Assembly (NCBI GenBank): GCA_964425755.1
Contig: CAYRNY010000020.1
Span: 37,356-101,355, forward strand
Source: CAYRNY01 sp964425755
GTDB taxonomy: Bacteria; Chloroflexota; Anaerolineae; Aggregatilineales; Aggregatilineaceae
Reading direction: 5' to 3'
Length of the DNA: 64,000 nt
Shown here: positions 15,196-24,735 of the stretch, piece by piece
How the letters are laid out: the number at the start of each line of letters is the position of its first letter
Position numbering within the stretch: the stretch's first letter is position 1
Position numbers and translations under genes: made by a program
The notes under the pieces: generated by a model
What the model was told of the DNA's origin: nothing
The model's input: only the letters and a program-made list of their open reading frames with translations
Databases searched by the model: none

Positions 15196-16689
15196 ATGGC
15201 GAACTACATTTTGGGCCTGGACCAGGGCACGACCAGTTCCCGCGCGATTTTATTTGACGAAGCCGGGCAGCCGGTCGCCTCGGCACAGGAAGAGTTTACG
15301 CAGCATTTCCCCAAACCGGGCTGGGTGGAACACGACCCGCACGATATCTGGCGCACGCAGCGCGACACCGCGCGCGCCGTGCTGGACCAGCAGAAGATCA
15401 ACGCGGCGGATATCGCGGCGATCAGCATCACCAACCAGCGCGAAACCACGATGATCTGGGATCGCAAGACCGGCGAGCCGGTCTACAACGCGATCGTGTG
15501 GCAGTGCCGCCGCACCGCGCCGATGTGCGACCGCATTCGCGCCGACGGGTTCGACCGGGCGCTGCGTGAGAAGACCGGCCTGGTGACCGACGCCTATTTC
15601 TCCGGCACGAAAGTCGCGTGGCTGCTGGAGAACGTGCCCGGCGTGCGCGCGCGCGCCGAGGCGGGCGAGCTTGCCTTCGGCACGGTCGACACGTGGCTGT
15701 TGTGGAATCTCAGCGGCGGGGCGCTGCATATCACCGACGTGACCAACGCCAGCCGCACGCTGCTGTATAACATCTACGAGGGCCGCTGGGACGACGAGAT
15801 CCTCGACTACCTGGACATCCCGCACAGCCTGCTGCCGCAGGTACGCCCGTCGAGCGAGGTGTACGGCGACTCGGTGCGGCATGTGCTCGGCGCGTCGATC
15901 CCGCTGGCGGGCATCGCAGGCGACCAGCAGGCCGCGACGTTCGGGCAGGTGTGCCTGTCGCCCGGCATGGCGAAGAACACCTACGGCACGGGCAGCTTTG
16001 TGCTGATGAACACCGGCACCGAGGGCATACACTCCGAGCGCCTGCTGACCACGATCGCGTGGCAGCTCAGCGGCGAGCCGATCGTCTACGCGCTGGAAGG
16101 CAGCATTTTCGTCACGGGCGCGGCGGTGCAGTGGCTGCGCGACGGCCTGGGGATCATCGACAGCGCGCCGGACGTCGAGGCGCTGGCGGCGAGCGTCGAA
16201 AGCTCGGACGGGGTGTACCTGGTCCCGGCGTTTGTCGGGCTTGGCGCGCCACACTGGGATGCCTACGCGCGCGGGACGCTGGTCGGCATGACGCGCGGCA
16301 CCACGCGCGCGCACATCGCCCGCGCCACGCTCGAAGCGATCGCGCTGCAGTCCAAAGACGTGCTCGACGTGATGCACGAGGACTCCGGGATCACGCTCGA
16401 CACACTGCGCGTGGACGGCGGCGCGGCGGCCAACAACCTGCTGATGCAGATTCAGGCGGACGTGCTCGGCGTGCCGGTGCAGCGCCCGGCAGTGCTGGAG
16501 ACGACCGCGCTCGGGTCGGCGTACCTGGCGGGGCTGGCGGTCGGCTACTGGCCCGACGTCACGACGCTAGAGCAGCAGTGGACGGTCGAGCGCACGTTCG
16601 AGCCGCGCATGAGCGAGCAGGAACGCGCCGACCTGGTCGGCGGCTGGCAGCGTGCGCTGGAGCGCGCGCGGGCCTGGGCGCAGGGATAA
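15196..16689 (+). CDS. glpK: Glycerol kinase
   Basis: It phosphorylates glycerol to sn-glycerol-3-phosphate with ATP. The protein has 497 residues, typical for the family. The FGGY N-terminal nucleotide site is [15 protein letters not shown], with the PGWVEHDP substrate segment next. The C-terminal ATPase lobe contains [24 protein letters not shown]. The start has a GAGG site 11 nt upstream. No GlpF facilitator is adjacent. The product can be oxidised by the GlpABC dehydrogenase encoded at 26562-30886, so both belong to one glycerol pathway although they are 10 kb apart. Confidence 0.95.
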   Translation: MANYILGLDQGTTSSRAILFDEAGQPVASAQEEFTQHFPKPGWVEHDPHDIWRTQRDTARAVLDQQKINAADIAAISITNQRETTMIWDRKTGEPVYNAIVWQCRRTAPMCDRIRADGFDRALREKTGLVTDAYFSGTKVAWLLENVPGVRARAEAGELAFGTVDTWLLWNLSGGALHITDVTNASRTLLYNIYEGRWDDEILDYLDIPHSLLPQVRPSSEVYGDSVRHVLGASIPLAGIAGDQQAATFGQVCLSPGMAKNTYGTGSFVLMNTGTEGIHSERLLTTIAWQLSGEPIVYALEGSIFVTGAAVQWLRDGLGIIDSAPDVEALAASVESSDGVYLVPAFVGLGAPHWDAYARGTLVGMTRGTTRAHIARATLEAIALQSKDVLDVMHEDSGITLDTLRVDGGAAANNLLMQIQADVLGVPVQRPAVLETTALGSAYLAGLAVGYWPDVTTLEQQWTVERTFEPRMSEQERADLVGGWQRALERARAWAQG

Positions 16690-16773
16690 CGCGGGGTGGC
16701 GCAGGCGCTCACCGGGCCAGCCCGCGCCCGCTGCACACGTAAGGAGCGAATAGACGCACAAGGAAGGAACACC

Positions 16774-17259
16774 ATGCCAAGCGACCGGGAAACCCGTAAA
16801 CAGCTCGTCGCGCTGCTGCGCGGCGGGCAGGCGTACATGACGTTTGACCACGCAGTTGCTGACTTTCCGATGGACCGCATCAACAGCAGGCCGCCAAACG
16901 TGCCGTACAGCTTCTGGCACTTGCTGGAACACCTGCGCATCGCGCAGCGCGATATCCTGGATTACATTCACGGGGAAGATTACCGTGAGCTGGAGTGGCC
17001 TGCCGGGTACTGGCCCGCGCCGGACGCCACGACCGACGCGGCGGGCTGGGAAGGCACGATCGCGCAGTTCAAGGCTGACCGGGACGCGTTAATCGCGATC
17101 GTCGAAGACCCGGCCACCGATCTCACCGCGCCGCTGCCGCACGCGCCGCAGCACAATATCCTGCGCGAAATCCTCGTCGTGGCGGACCACAACGCGTACC
17201 ACACCGGGGAACTGGCGATTTTGCGCGGCGTGATGCAACTCTGGCCGGCAGGGCACTAG
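16774..17259 (+). CDS. DinB-family metal-binding four-helix protein
   Basis: The protein has 161 residues from an ATG preceded by AAGGAAGGA. It has the DinB/YfiT four-helix bundle signature: a first helix with FWHLLEHLRIAQRDI and a late helix with VVADHNAYHTGELAILR. Three His residues (H49 or H53, H139, H143) are placed to bind a divalent metal. Many members are thiol S-transferases for bacillithiol or mycothiol, others have unknown roles. It follows glpK by 84 bp but shares no obvious function with it. Confidence 0.8.
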   Translation: MPSDRETRKQLVALLRGGQAYMTFDHAVADFPMDRINSRPPNVPYSFWHLLEHLRIAQRDILDYIHGEDYRELEWPAGYWPAPDATTDAAGWEGTIAQFKADRDALIAIVEDPATDLTAPLPHAPQHNILREILVVADHNAYHTGELAILRGVMQLWPAGH

Positions 17260-17312
17260 TCCGCAGCGGGCCAGCGCTGCCACCGGTCCCGCGGGCGACT
17301 ATACGATCACAA

Positions 17313-17335
17313 GGGGAGCGCATGTGACGCTCCCC
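17313..17335. terminator. Hairpin between convergent DinB and small membrane protein genes
   Basis: GGGGAGCG and CGCTCCCC form an 8-bp stem around 7 nt, between a plus-strand stop (17259) and a minus-strand stop (17343). It is a likely bidirectional terminator. Confidence 0.6.
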
Positions 17336-17342
17336 GTTGCCG

Positions 17343-17591
17343 TTATGCGTTGATAGGTGGCTGCTGGGTGGACTGCTCGGCGGAGTCTGGCAGGCGTTGC
17401 AGGGTTTCCCGCGAGCGCCGGCAAAACCAGCACCCCGCCCCCCAGACCAGGCTCACATACGCCAGCAGCGTCGCCACGATCTTCCACCAGGCCTGGCCCT
17501 CCATTGCCGAACCAAGCGCGATCACCAGCACCAACGCAGCGGCGATGTACCACACCCAGTAGGCTTTTGAAATGATTTGCTGCGTGCTCAT
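17343..17591 (-). CDS. Small two-helix membrane protein, unknown function
   Basis: The protein has 82 residues, starting after a strong GAGGAGGG site. Two hydrophobic helices at about 11-30 and 38-55 are followed by a polar tail with CWFCRRSR and a Gln/Pro-rich end. I do not recognise a family. The two Cys just after helix 2 could bind metal or lipid but this is speculative. It stands alone between convergent genes. Confidence 0.55.
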   Translation of the reverse strand: MSTQQIISKAYWVWYIAAALVLVIALGSAMEGQAWWKIVATLLAYVSLVWGAGCWFCRRSRETLQRLPDSAEQSTQQPPINA

Positions 17592-17695
17592 CGTAGCCCT
17601 CCTCATTGCACCGACTATACAAAATCATTATAACACCAGGTGTGACCTATTCAAGTCAATGATAGTAGATGAATCTGGCCGGCGTGGGAAACAAA

Positions 17696-17728
17696 AGGAC
17701 CGGGCGCGGCGATCCTGCTCCCGGTCCT
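17696..17728 (-). terminator. Terminator downstream of BMP-family gene
   Basis: AGGACCGGG and CCCGGTCCT form a 9-bp stem with a 15-nt loop, 48 bp past the minus-strand stop at 17777; TTTTG follows on the minus strand. Confidence 0.65.
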
Positions 17729-17776
17729 GTTTGTTATGTTGTTGCGCCCACGCGCGCGTGATGCGCGAACGGTCGC

Positions 17777-18850
17777 TTACTCGGCACCGTAGCCCGTCTC
17801 GATCTCGCCTGAGATCAGCCCTTCGGCGATCATCTCGATCTCTTCCTTGAGGTCATCCGGCACGTAGTCTTCCAGGTCGTGGAACGAAGCCAGTGCCGCC
17901 TCGCCGAAGAAGTTACCCGGTTCGAGTTCGTCGTCGTAGTAGGCCATCAGGATATCGGCCACGCCCTTGTCCAGCAGCTTCATTGCGCTGGAGATGAGGC
18001 AGGGGTGCGCTTCCGGAACGGTCAGCCACTGGTCAGTGTCCACGCCGATGCAGAAGGGCGGCGGTCCGTCCGGGCCGACGGCGTTGGCAACCTCGATCAG
18101 GCCGCCGTTACCGGTCTTGCCGCCTGCTGCGAACACGACATCGGCGTTCTGGTCGAGCGCCTGCTTGGACGTCGCCGCGCCCCATTCAGGGTCGGTGAAC
18201 GCCTGGTCGATCGCGCCGGGGTGATAGGTCGAGATGATGCTGATGTCGGGGTTCTTATAGCGCGCACCGGCTTCGTAGCCCTCTTTGAAGGCGACCACCG
18301 GCGGCACCTGGTCCGTGCCCAGCACAGCCGCGATCGTGCCGGTTTGGGTCAGGCCGCCCGCCAGTACGCCGGCCAGGAACCCGCTCTGATCCTCGTTGAA
18401 GACCAGCCCGACCACGTTGTCGACCGGCTCAACCAGGAACTGGTCCACGCCGATGAACAGCACATCGGGATAGGTTGCTGCCGCTTCAAGCGTGGCGGGG
18501 CCAAGCGCAAAACCGACCGTCACGATGATGTCGTAGTCGTTTTCGGCAAATTCCGCGATGTTGTTCGCGTAGTCTGCTGCATCTTGCGTTTCAATGTAGT
18601 CAGCGGTCGCGCCGCACAGTTCAGCCGCCAGCACGCCTTCCCACGAGCTTTGGTTGAAACTCTTGTCGTTGATCTCGCCGACATCCGTAACGAGGCCGAT
18701 GCTCCAGTCCTGCAGGTCGTACTCATCGCAAGGGATCAGCTCAGGGGCTTCGATTTCCGGCTCGTCTTCGCCGTCGTCCTGAGCCATCACAATGCTGACC
18801 GAAGAAAGCGCCAGCAACAGGATCAGTAACAAGGTAATCAGTCGTTTCAT
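17777..18850 (-). CDS. BMP-family (nucleoside-type) substrate-binding protein
   Basis: The protein has 357 residues from ATG 18850 (KRLITLLLILLLALS), with GAGGAG upstream. A signal peptide ends near MAQ at residue 23; there is no lipobox Cys, unusual for this mostly lipoprotein family. The BMP/PnrA features are IGLVTDVGEINDKSFNQSSWEG, the VGFALGPATLEAA and FIGVDQF segments, and GGKTGNGGLIE. Family members bind purine nucleosides or related ligands for ABC import. No permease or ATPase lies next to it, so it must share one encoded elsewhere. An acidic insert (DDGEDEPEIEAPE) follows the signal peptide. Confidence 0.85.
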   Translation of the reverse strand: MKRLITLLLILLLALSSVSIVMAQDDGEDEPEIEAPELIPCDEYDLQDWSIGLVTDVGEINDKSFNQSSWEGVLAAELCGATADYIETQDAADYANNIAEFAENDYDIIVTVGFALGPATLEAAATYPDVLFIGVDQFLVEPVDNVVGLVFNEDQSGFLAGVLAGGLTQTGTIAAVLGTDQVPPVVAFKEGYEAGARYKNPDISIISTYHPGAIDQAFTDPEWGAATSKQALDQNADVVFAAGGKTGNGGLIEVANAVGPDGPPPFCIGVDTDQWLTVPEAHPCLISSAMKLLDKGVADILMAYYDDELEPGNFFGEAALASFHDLEDYVPDDLKEEIEMIAEGLISGEIETGYGAE

Positions 18851-19059
18851 CTTTGAATCGCTCCTCAAGTATCTAGCAAGAGTTACTGTAATTTGTGCCC
18901 TCAGGGGCATTACATAGTGTAGCAGATCAGGCGCGGTTGTGAAACATTTCCTGGCGCGCCAAACGTCATCTTCAAGCGCAGCGCTACAAGATTTGCTAAA
19001 ATCGCGTGAGACGCACGACAATACACACGGACAACACAAGCAGACCGGTTCGGAACCTT

Positions 19060-19791
19060 ATGACTCACGCCACCCCTTCCAGGGATCATGCCGCCTACGT
19101 GCAGCAGATGTTCGGGCGGATCGCGCGGCGCTATGACGTGATGAATCGCCTGATGACGTTCGGGCAGGACCGCCGCTGGCGGCGTTTCGTCGTGCGGCAG
19201 GCGCGCCTGACGCCCGGCGCGTGGCTGCTGGACATCGCCACCGGGACCGGCGATATCGCGTTCGAGGCGCGGCGGCAGGTCGCGGACCTGCACATCGTCG
19301 CGGCGGATTTCGCACTGCCGATGATGCGCATCGGGCAGCAGCGCGAGCGCCAGCAGCGCCGTGACGGATCGCGTGTCTTTTCCTGGCAGGGGGCGGATAC
19401 GCTGCATCTGCCGTACGCGTCGAACACGTTCGACGCGGTGGTCAGCGGCTACCTGTTCCGCAACGTGACCGACATCCCGCGCGCGCTGCGCGAGCAGGTC
19501 CGCGTGCTGAAGCCGGGCGGGCGGCTGGTCACGCTGGACACCACGCCGCCGCCGCGTAACATGCTGCGCCCGTTGATCACGCTGCACCTGAAATACGTGA
19601 TCCCGACCCTGGGCCGCGTGGTCACGGGGCAGGCAGACGCCTACGAATACCTGCCGCAGAGCACGCTCGGCTTCAAGAGCGCCGCCGAACTGGCGGACCT
19701 GATGCGCGCGGCAGGGTTGCAGCGCGTGGGATACCGGCGTTTCATGTTCGGCACGATGGCCGTGCATTGGGGCGAGAAGCCGGAGCCGTAG
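19060..19791 (+). CDS. menG: Demethylmenaquinone methyltransferase (MenG/UbiE)
   Basis: This SAM-dependent C-methylation is the last step of menaquinone synthesis. The protein has 243 residues from ATG 19060; the frame is open to 19006, and neither start has a strong ribosome site. MenG/UbiE hallmarks are the FGRIARRYDVMNRLMTFGQDRRWRR region, motif I LLDIATGTGDIAFEA, the FRNVTDIPRALRE segment and VLKPGGRLVTLD. It is divergent from the BMP gene and about 310 bp upstream of ubiX, close to the UbiA/UbiD pair, which supports a quinone role. Confidence 0.88.
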   Translation: MTHATPSRDHAAYVQQMFGRIARRYDVMNRLMTFGQDRRWRRFVVRQARLTPGAWLLDIATGTGDIAFEARRQVADLHIVAADFALPMMRIGQQRERQQRRDGSRVFSWQGADTLHLPYASNTFDAVVSGYLFRNVTDIPRALREQVRVLKPGGRLVTLDTTPPPRNMLRPLITLHLKYVIPTLGRVVTGQADAYEYLPQSTLGFKSAAELADLMRAAGLQRVGYRRFMFGTMAVHWGEKPEP

Positions 19792-19877
19792 CGTTCCGTC
19801 TGTGGGTCCAGGCGGGCACGCTGTTACGACTTGAACGCGTGGTAATGTATGCTGAGCACCAGCAGGAGGCAGTACCC

Positions 19878-20090
19878 ATGAAGACGAGCGCACGCAATAC
19901 CCTTGAGGGCACGGTCAAGCAGATCACCCCCGGCGCGGTAAACACCGAGGTCGTGATCGAGCTGCCCGGCGGCCAGGAGATCGTAGCGATTATCACCCGG
20001 TCGTCGGCGGAACGGCTGGGGCTGGCGGTCGGCAAACCGGCCTACGCGGTGATCAAGGCGTCAAGCGTGATGGTCGGCGTGGATCACTAG
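19878..20090 (+). CDS. Single Mop/TOBE-domain molybdate-binding protein
   Basis: The protein has 70 residues, starting after GGAGG. It is one Mop (TOBE) domain: SARNTLEGTVKQITPGAVNTEVVIELPGG at the start and AERLGLAVGKPAYAVIKASSVMVG at the end. Free-standing molbindins of this size form hexamers that store molybdate or tungstate. It sits between menG and ubiX with no molybdenum gene nearby, so its presence here is probably incidental. Confidence 0.85.
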   Translation: MKTSARNTLEGTVKQITPGAVNTEVVIELPGGQEIVAIITRSSAERLGLAVGKPAYAVIKASSVMVGVDH

Positions 20091-20101
20091 CTCTTGCCCT
20101 G

Positions 20102-20728
20102 ATGCCAGGTATGCTGAAACCGACAGCTTCTACATCATCCCGCCGCCTGATCGTTGGCATTTCCGGCGCAAGTGGCGCGATTTACGGTATTCGCCTGCTG
20201 CAGGTGCTGCGCGAGTTTCGCACGACGGAACGCGCGATCGAAACGCACCTGATCTTGACCGACGCGGCGAAGATCACGATCGTGCAGGAAACGGGCTGGA
20301 AAGTGAGCGCGGTCGAGGCGCTGGCGGACGTGGTCCACAGGCCGGGCAACATCGGCGCGAGCATCGCCAGCGGGTCATACCGCACGCTGGGCATGGTCGT
20401 CGTGCCGTGCAGCATCAAAAGCCTGAGCAACATCGCGCACAGCAGCGCCGGGGATTTGCTCGCGCGGGCTGCCGACGTGCAGCTTAAAGAGGGCCGCCCG
20501 CTGGTGCTGGTCGTGCGCGAGACGCCGCTGCACCTGGGGCACCTGCGCCTGATGGTCCAGGCAGCGGAGATCGGCGCGGTGATCCTGCCGCCCGTGCCGG
20601 CCTTTTACAGCCTGCCGCAGACCGTCGATGACATCGTGAACGGCACCGTCGGGCGTATCCTGATGCGGCTGGGCATCGACAATGACCTGTATTTCGAGTG
20701 GCTCGGACTGAAAGGTAAGACGCCATGA
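20102..20728 (+). CDS. ubiX: Flavin prenyltransferase UbiX
   Basis: It makes prenylated FMN from FMN and dimethylallyl (pyro)phosphate, the cofactor of UbiD decarboxylases. The protein has 208 residues. The N-terminal GISGASGAIYGIRLLQVL flavin-binding loop, the SGSYRTLGMVVVPCSIKSLSNIA core and the RPLVLVVRETPLHLGHLRLM stretch are typical. The UbiD-like enzyme at 11911-13725 is its natural client. It overlaps the next gene by 4 bp (ATGA). Confidence 0.92.
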   Translation: MPGMLKPTASTSSRRLIVGISGASGAIYGIRLLQVLREFRTTERAIETHLILTDAAKITIVQETGWKVSAVEALADVVHRPGNIGASIASGSYRTLGMVVVPCSIKSLSNIAHSSAGDLLARAADVQLKEGRPLVLVVRETPLHLGHLRLMVQAAEIGAVILPPVPAFYSLPQTVDDIVNGTVGRILMRLGIDNDLYFEWLGLKGKTP

Positions 20729-21228
20729 CCGACGAACTGCCGCTGCTGCCGGATTCGATGCGCCCGGTGCTGCGCGAATTTCTGGCGGAACAGTCCACGA
20801 TGGCGCTCGCCACGGCAGGACTCGCGGATGGCCGGCCCCAGGTCGCGGCGCTGTTTTTCGCCAGCGATGATGACTTCAACCTGTATTGGATCAGCGATCC
20901 CGACAGCCGCCACAGCCGCAACATCGCCGATTGGAACGACGTATCCGCCGTGATCTACGCGCACACCTGGGAATGGAGCGCGATCCGGGGCGTGCAGATC
21001 GAAGGGGATGCGATGGATGTGGCCGATGAAGACGAACGAGATCGCGCTTTGGCGCTCTACACGGGCAAATTCTCGTTTGTCAACGACAGGTTCGCCCCGC
21101 TGATCGAGCAGAGCGTGATCTACGTGCTGCGCCCGCGCTGGCTGCGCTGGATCGACAATACGCGCAAATTCGGCTACAAGCAGGAGTTTCGCTTTGCCCC
21201 TGACGGTGAGGGCGACGGCAGCGAATGA
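20725..21228 (+). CDS. PNPOx-like FMN-binding split-barrel protein
   Basis: The protein has 167 residues of the pyridoxamine-5'-phosphate-oxidase-like split barrel. MALATAGLADGRPQVAALFFASDDDFNLYWIS is the typical first half (strand pair plus flavin contact), followed by SRHSRNIADWNDVSAVIY. Such proteins bind FMN, F420 or haem and reduce small substrates; the exact role is unknown. It is translationally coupled to ubiX, which uses FMN as substrate, so a flavin-linked role is plausible but unproven. Confidence 0.75.
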   Translation: MTDELPLLPDSMRPVLREFLAEQSTMALATAGLADGRPQVAALFFASDDDFNLYWISDPDSRHSRNIADWNDVSAVIYAHTWEWSAIRGVQIEGDAMDVADEDERDRALALYTGKFSFVNDRFAPLIEQSVIYVLRPRWLRWIDNTRKFGYKQEFRFAPDGEGDGSE

Positions 21229-21409
21229 GCGCGCCGTTGCCGCCTGGCGGCGTCTCACGTGCCGGGCGCACTGTGGCCCGCGCGCGGCCTGGCCTGTTAC
21301 GCCCGGCGGGTTTGCGTGGTGTGGGGCGTTCTCGCAATTCCCCGCGTTTGTGGGGTGTGATGCGCGGCAAAAACGTGCTAGGATGTAACACGAATCTAAG
21401 GAGGGAAAT

Positions 21410-23335
21410 ATGAAGCGTGTTACGATTTTGCGCTGGCTCGTGCTCATTGTGATGTTCATGGCTGCCAACGGTGTCTTCGGGCTGGCGATGAGCGCGGATT
21501 CGTCCAGCTCTGATGGCCGCCACCTGCGCTGGGATCGCTTTGACGTGACCGTTAATAACATTGACACCGCCGCGAACCGGTTTGACGTGGCTGAAGATTA
21601 CGCGATCACGGTCGACAGGGGACCGTTTTCGTTCGGCACGGCGGAGATTCCGCTGGGGCGGATCGAGCGCATTTCGGACGTGATCGTATACGAAAACGGG
21701 CAGGCGCTGCGGGCGTCGTGCGCGGGCGGAAGCGGCACGTACTGCGCGCGCGACGACGGCGACACGCTGGCGATCCAGTATTATTTCACGCGCCAGATGC
21801 AAAGCGGCGACACGCGCCGGTTTAGCGTGCGCTACACCGTGCATGGCGCGCTGCGCTCATACGAGGAAGGGGACGAGTTGTTCTGGCGCGCGCTGCCGGA
21901 AGACCTCGCCTTCCCGGTTCGCGCGTCCCGCGTGAGCGTGCTCATGCCCGCCAACACGCCGGTTGAGAACGTGACGAGCTACCCGGACACGTGGGAATTC
22001 TCGCAGGACGGCAACACGCTGACATGGGTGTCGCCGCCGAACCCGGACGCCGACGGGTACTTCGAGGTGCGCGTGAAATATCCGCACAACCCGGCGATGG
22101 ACGAACCCGGCTGGCAGGCAGCCTACGACCGCCAGGTGTGGTACGAAGACAACGTGCAGCCACTGGTTTCGGTGCTGTTGTTCGTCGTGGGTGGGGTGCT
22201 GGGCATCGGCGGCGCGATCCTGGTGGTGCTGCGTTATGTGCAGCACGGGCGCGACCCGGACAGCGTCACCGTGCCGGATTACCTCAGCGAGCCGCCCAGC
22301 GACGAGCGCCCCGGCATCGTCGGGCTGCTGGTGGACGAGAAAGCCGATATGCAGGACATCATGGCGACGCTGGTCGACCTGGCGCGGCGCGGCTACCTCG
22401 TGATCGAGCAGACGCAGCAGACCACGCTCGGCCTGTTCAAGAACACCGAGTTCACCTTCCACCGCACGGACAAGCCCACCGACGACCTGCGCAGCTATGA
22501 GCGAACGCTGTTGCGCGGCCTGTTTCCTGGCAAGCGTAAGAAAACCGAGCTTGATGACCTGAAAGAAAAGTTCTACAAGCACATCGGGTCGATCAAACAA
22601 CAGATGTATTCGGACCTGGTCGCGGCGGGGTATTTCGAGCGTTCCCCGGATACCACGCGCAAGATCTGGTGGGGCATCGCCATCGGCGGGCTGATCGTGG
22701 CGGCGGTGCTGTTCTGGGGCAGCATGGCGCTGACGTGGATTTCGCCCGTGATCTGGATGGTGCCGGTCGGGTTGGGCATCACCAGCGCGACGGCGCTGCT
22801 CTTCGCGGACGCGATGCCGGCCAAGACGGTGAAAGGCGCGCAGCAGGCCGCGTTGTGGCGCGCGTTTAAGACGTACCTGCAGAACCTCAAGCGTTACGCG
22901 GACGACATGAACGCGGCGACGGAGAATTTCGATAAGTACATGGCCTACGCGGTGGCGTTCGGCGTGGAAAAGGATTTCGTCTCCGACATCACCCCGGCGC
23001 TGACCGCCATGCCGACGTGGTACCACCCGACGTATCTCGGCGGCCCCTGGCACGGCGGCTATCACCGGCGGCGCTACCACCCGGTCGGGCAGTCGACGGG
23101 CAGCAGCCTGGGGGACTTCCCCTCCGGCGGCGGGCTGGGCACGCCAAGCCTGGAAGGGCTGAACCGGTCGCTGGGCGAGGGGCTGAACGCGATGAGCAAC
23201 GGCATGACGCAGATGCTCAACGAAGCCTCAAAGGTGATGACCAGCCGCCCGCAGAGTTCCGGGTCCGGCGGGGGTGGTTTCAGCGGCGGCGGTTCCGGTG
23301 GCGGATCGGGCGGCGGCAGCCGTGGCTTCGGATGA
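21410..23335 (+). CDS. DUF2207-family membrane protein
   Basis: The protein has 641 residues, starting after AAGGAGGG. A signal peptide or membrane anchor (8-27) precedes an extracellular beta-rich DUF2207 region (about 40-240) with WDRFDVTVNNIDTAANRFDVAEDYAI. One membrane helix lies near 250-275, then a cytoplasmic domain with DIMATLVDLARRGYLVIEQ (winged-helix-like), and two more helices near 420-470. The end is an extreme Gly/Ser tail (GGGGFSGGGSGGGSGGG). The function of DUF2207 is not established. The next genes may be co-transcribed. Confidence 0.82.
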   Translation: MKRVTILRWLVLIVMFMAANGVFGLAMSADSSSSDGRHLRWDRFDVTVNNIDTAANRFDVAEDYAITVDRGPFSFGTAEIPLGRIERISDVIVYENGQALRASCAGGSGTYCARDDGDTLAIQYYFTRQMQSGDTRRFSVRYTVHGALRSYEEGDELFWRALPEDLAFPVRASRVSVLMPANTPVENVTSYPDTWEFSQDGNTLTWVSPPNPDADGYFEVRVKYPHNPAMDEPGWQAAYDRQVWYEDNVQPLVSVLLFVVGGVLGIGGAILVVLRYVQHGRDPDSVTVPDYLSEPPSDERPGIVGLLVDEKADMQDIMATLVDLARRGYLVIEQTQQTTLGLFKNTEFTFHRTDKPTDDLRSYERTLLRGLFPGKRKKTELDDLKEKFYKHIGSIKQQMYSDLVAAGYFERSPDTTRKIWWGIAIGGLIVAAVLFWGSMALTWISPVIWMVPVGLGITSATALLFADAMPAKTVKGAQQAALWRAFKTYLQNLKRYADDMNAATENFDKYMAYAVAFGVEKDFVSDITPALTAMPTWYHPTYLGGPWHGGYHRRRYHPVGQSTGSSLGDFPSGGGLGTPSLEGLNRSLGEGLNAMSNGMTQMLNEASKVMTSRPQSSGSGGGGFSGGGSGGGSGGGSRGFG

Positions 23336-23457
23336 TCGCGCGAGGCTGCCATCTGGACGTGCCGGGCGCACGTTCTGCGTGCGCCCCGACACGCCTGCTC
23401 GCCAATAACCAATAGCCAACCACCAATGACGGTTCTCGATAAGGACAGGCGCACATC

Positions 23458-23970
23458 ATGAATACGCAACGTTTGACGGGGATGATCTTGCTGTTGATCG
23501 GGCTGGGCATCGGTGTGATCGCGGTGCTGTGGGTGTTAACCAACGACGATCTCGAGCAAGCAGCACGCATCCTGGGGCTGGGCATGGCGCTGCTGATATT
23601 TGTCGGGCCGCTGGCGGGCGGGGGGCTGTACCTGCTCTTTGCGGGGACGCAAGAAGCACGGCAGGCCGCCGACGCCGCGACACAGCGCATGCTGCTGAAC
23701 ATCATCCAGAGCCGGGGCGAGGTCCCGATCGACGATCTGGCGCTTGAGATGCAGCTCCCGCGCGAGCAGATCCGCGACATGGTGCATCACCTGGTCGGGC
23801 TGGGCGTGTTCAGCGGTTACATCAACTGGGATAAGGGCGTGCTGTACTCGCAAGAAGCAAGCCACCTGCGCGAGCTGAAGCAGTGCCCGAACTGCGGCGG
23901 CGAGATCACGCTGCAAGGGAAGGGCGTCGCGACGTGCCGTTTCTGCGGCACGGAATTCTTCCTCAGCTAA
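23458..23970 (+). CDS. Membrane protein with winged-helix and zinc-ribbon domains
   Basis: The protein has 170 residues. Two membrane helices at about 7-27 and 37-62 are followed by a helical segment (72-120, TQRMLLNIIQSRGEVPIDDLALEMQLPREQIRDMVHHLVGLG) that resembles a PCI/winged-helix module. A C-terminal zinc ribbon has CPNC at 143-146 and CRFC at 160-163. The combination suggests a membrane-tethered protein that contacts nucleic acid or another protein. I do not recognise a named family. It follows the DUF2207 gene, which also carries a winged-helix-like region. Confidence 0.65.
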   Translation: MNTQRLTGMILLLIGLGIGVIAVLWVLTNDDLEQAARILGLGMALLIFVGPLAGGGLYLLFAGTQEARQAADAATQRMLLNIIQSRGEVPIDDLALEMQLPREQIRDMVHHLVGLGVFSGYINWDKGVLYSQEASHLRELKQCPNCGGEITLQGKGVATCRFCGTEFFLS

Positions 23971-23981
23971 GGTAGCGCGCG

Positions 23982-24668
23982 ATGGCGTACTGGACCGCCA
24001 AGAACAGCCGCTTCCCGCGCTGCGTGGACAGCCGCGCGACAGCGCTTTACGTCGAACGGCACGCGGACGTATGGCAGGTCGTCAAGCGCGGCGAGGCGGC
24101 ACGGCAGGAATCCGGTCCGCAGTTCCCCGGCGGGTCGCTGGTGTTCGTGCGCGCGCTGGAAGTGATCGGCGGGCGCGGGCGCTGGCGCGCGTTCGACCTG
24201 GTGGAGCGTGCGTCGGCGGCGGTGGGGTTGGGCTTGCAGTTTCACCTGGACGACGACGCGGGCCGCCGCGACCTCACCGTGATGCGTGACGACGCGATCA
24301 TCGCGCTGGTGCAGCGGCAGTGGACGGGCTGCGGCTTCGTGGAATACGCCTGGGGTAACGAGGGCAGCATGGTTGTCAGCGAGGCCCGGCGGCGCGGCTG
24401 GCGCGTGCAGTTCGTCACCGGCGCGCCCGACCCGCGCGGCGCGTGGGTCAACCTGCGCGACGATGCCACGTTCGATACGGCGGCGGCGGTCGCGGCGGGG
24501 GAGCCGCACTATAACCTGGACGAAGCCGCGGCACACCCGGTCCTGGCCGCGCTGGAGCAGCTACTCCGCCAGCCGGGGTTTGCCGAACAGGCCGCCACGT
24601 GGATGCTCGAGTCCTACGGGCAGTTTGTAGAGTCGCAGGGCGTGACGGCGTTCAAGACGCGGCAGTGA
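23982..24668 (+). CDS. Conserved-looking hypothetical protein
   Basis: The protein has 228 residues, soluble and without a signal peptide. It begins 11 bp after the zinc-ribbon gene, so it is probably co-transcribed. The N-terminal part (NSRFPRCVDSRATALYVERHADVWQVVKRGE) and the C-terminal helical part (HPVLAALEQLLRQPGFAEQAATWML) show no motif I can name. Codon use matches its neighbours, which supports it being a real gene. Confidence 0.55.
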   Translation: MAYWTAKNSRFPRCVDSRATALYVERHADVWQVVKRGEAARQESGPQFPGGSLVFVRALEVIGGRGRWRAFDLVERASAAVGLGLQFHLDDDAGRRDLTVMRDDAIIALVQRQWTGCGFVEYAWGNEGSMVVSEARRRGWRVQFVTGAPDPRGAWVNLRDDATFDTAAAVAAGEPHYNLDEAAAHPVLAALEQLLRQPGFAEQAATWMLESYGQFVESQGVTAFKTRQ

Positions 24669-24735
24669 GGGCGGCGCGCGGGTTTCTCGTTATGATCGGG
24701 GTATTGGGTCGACAACGCACACGATTAGGACGGGT

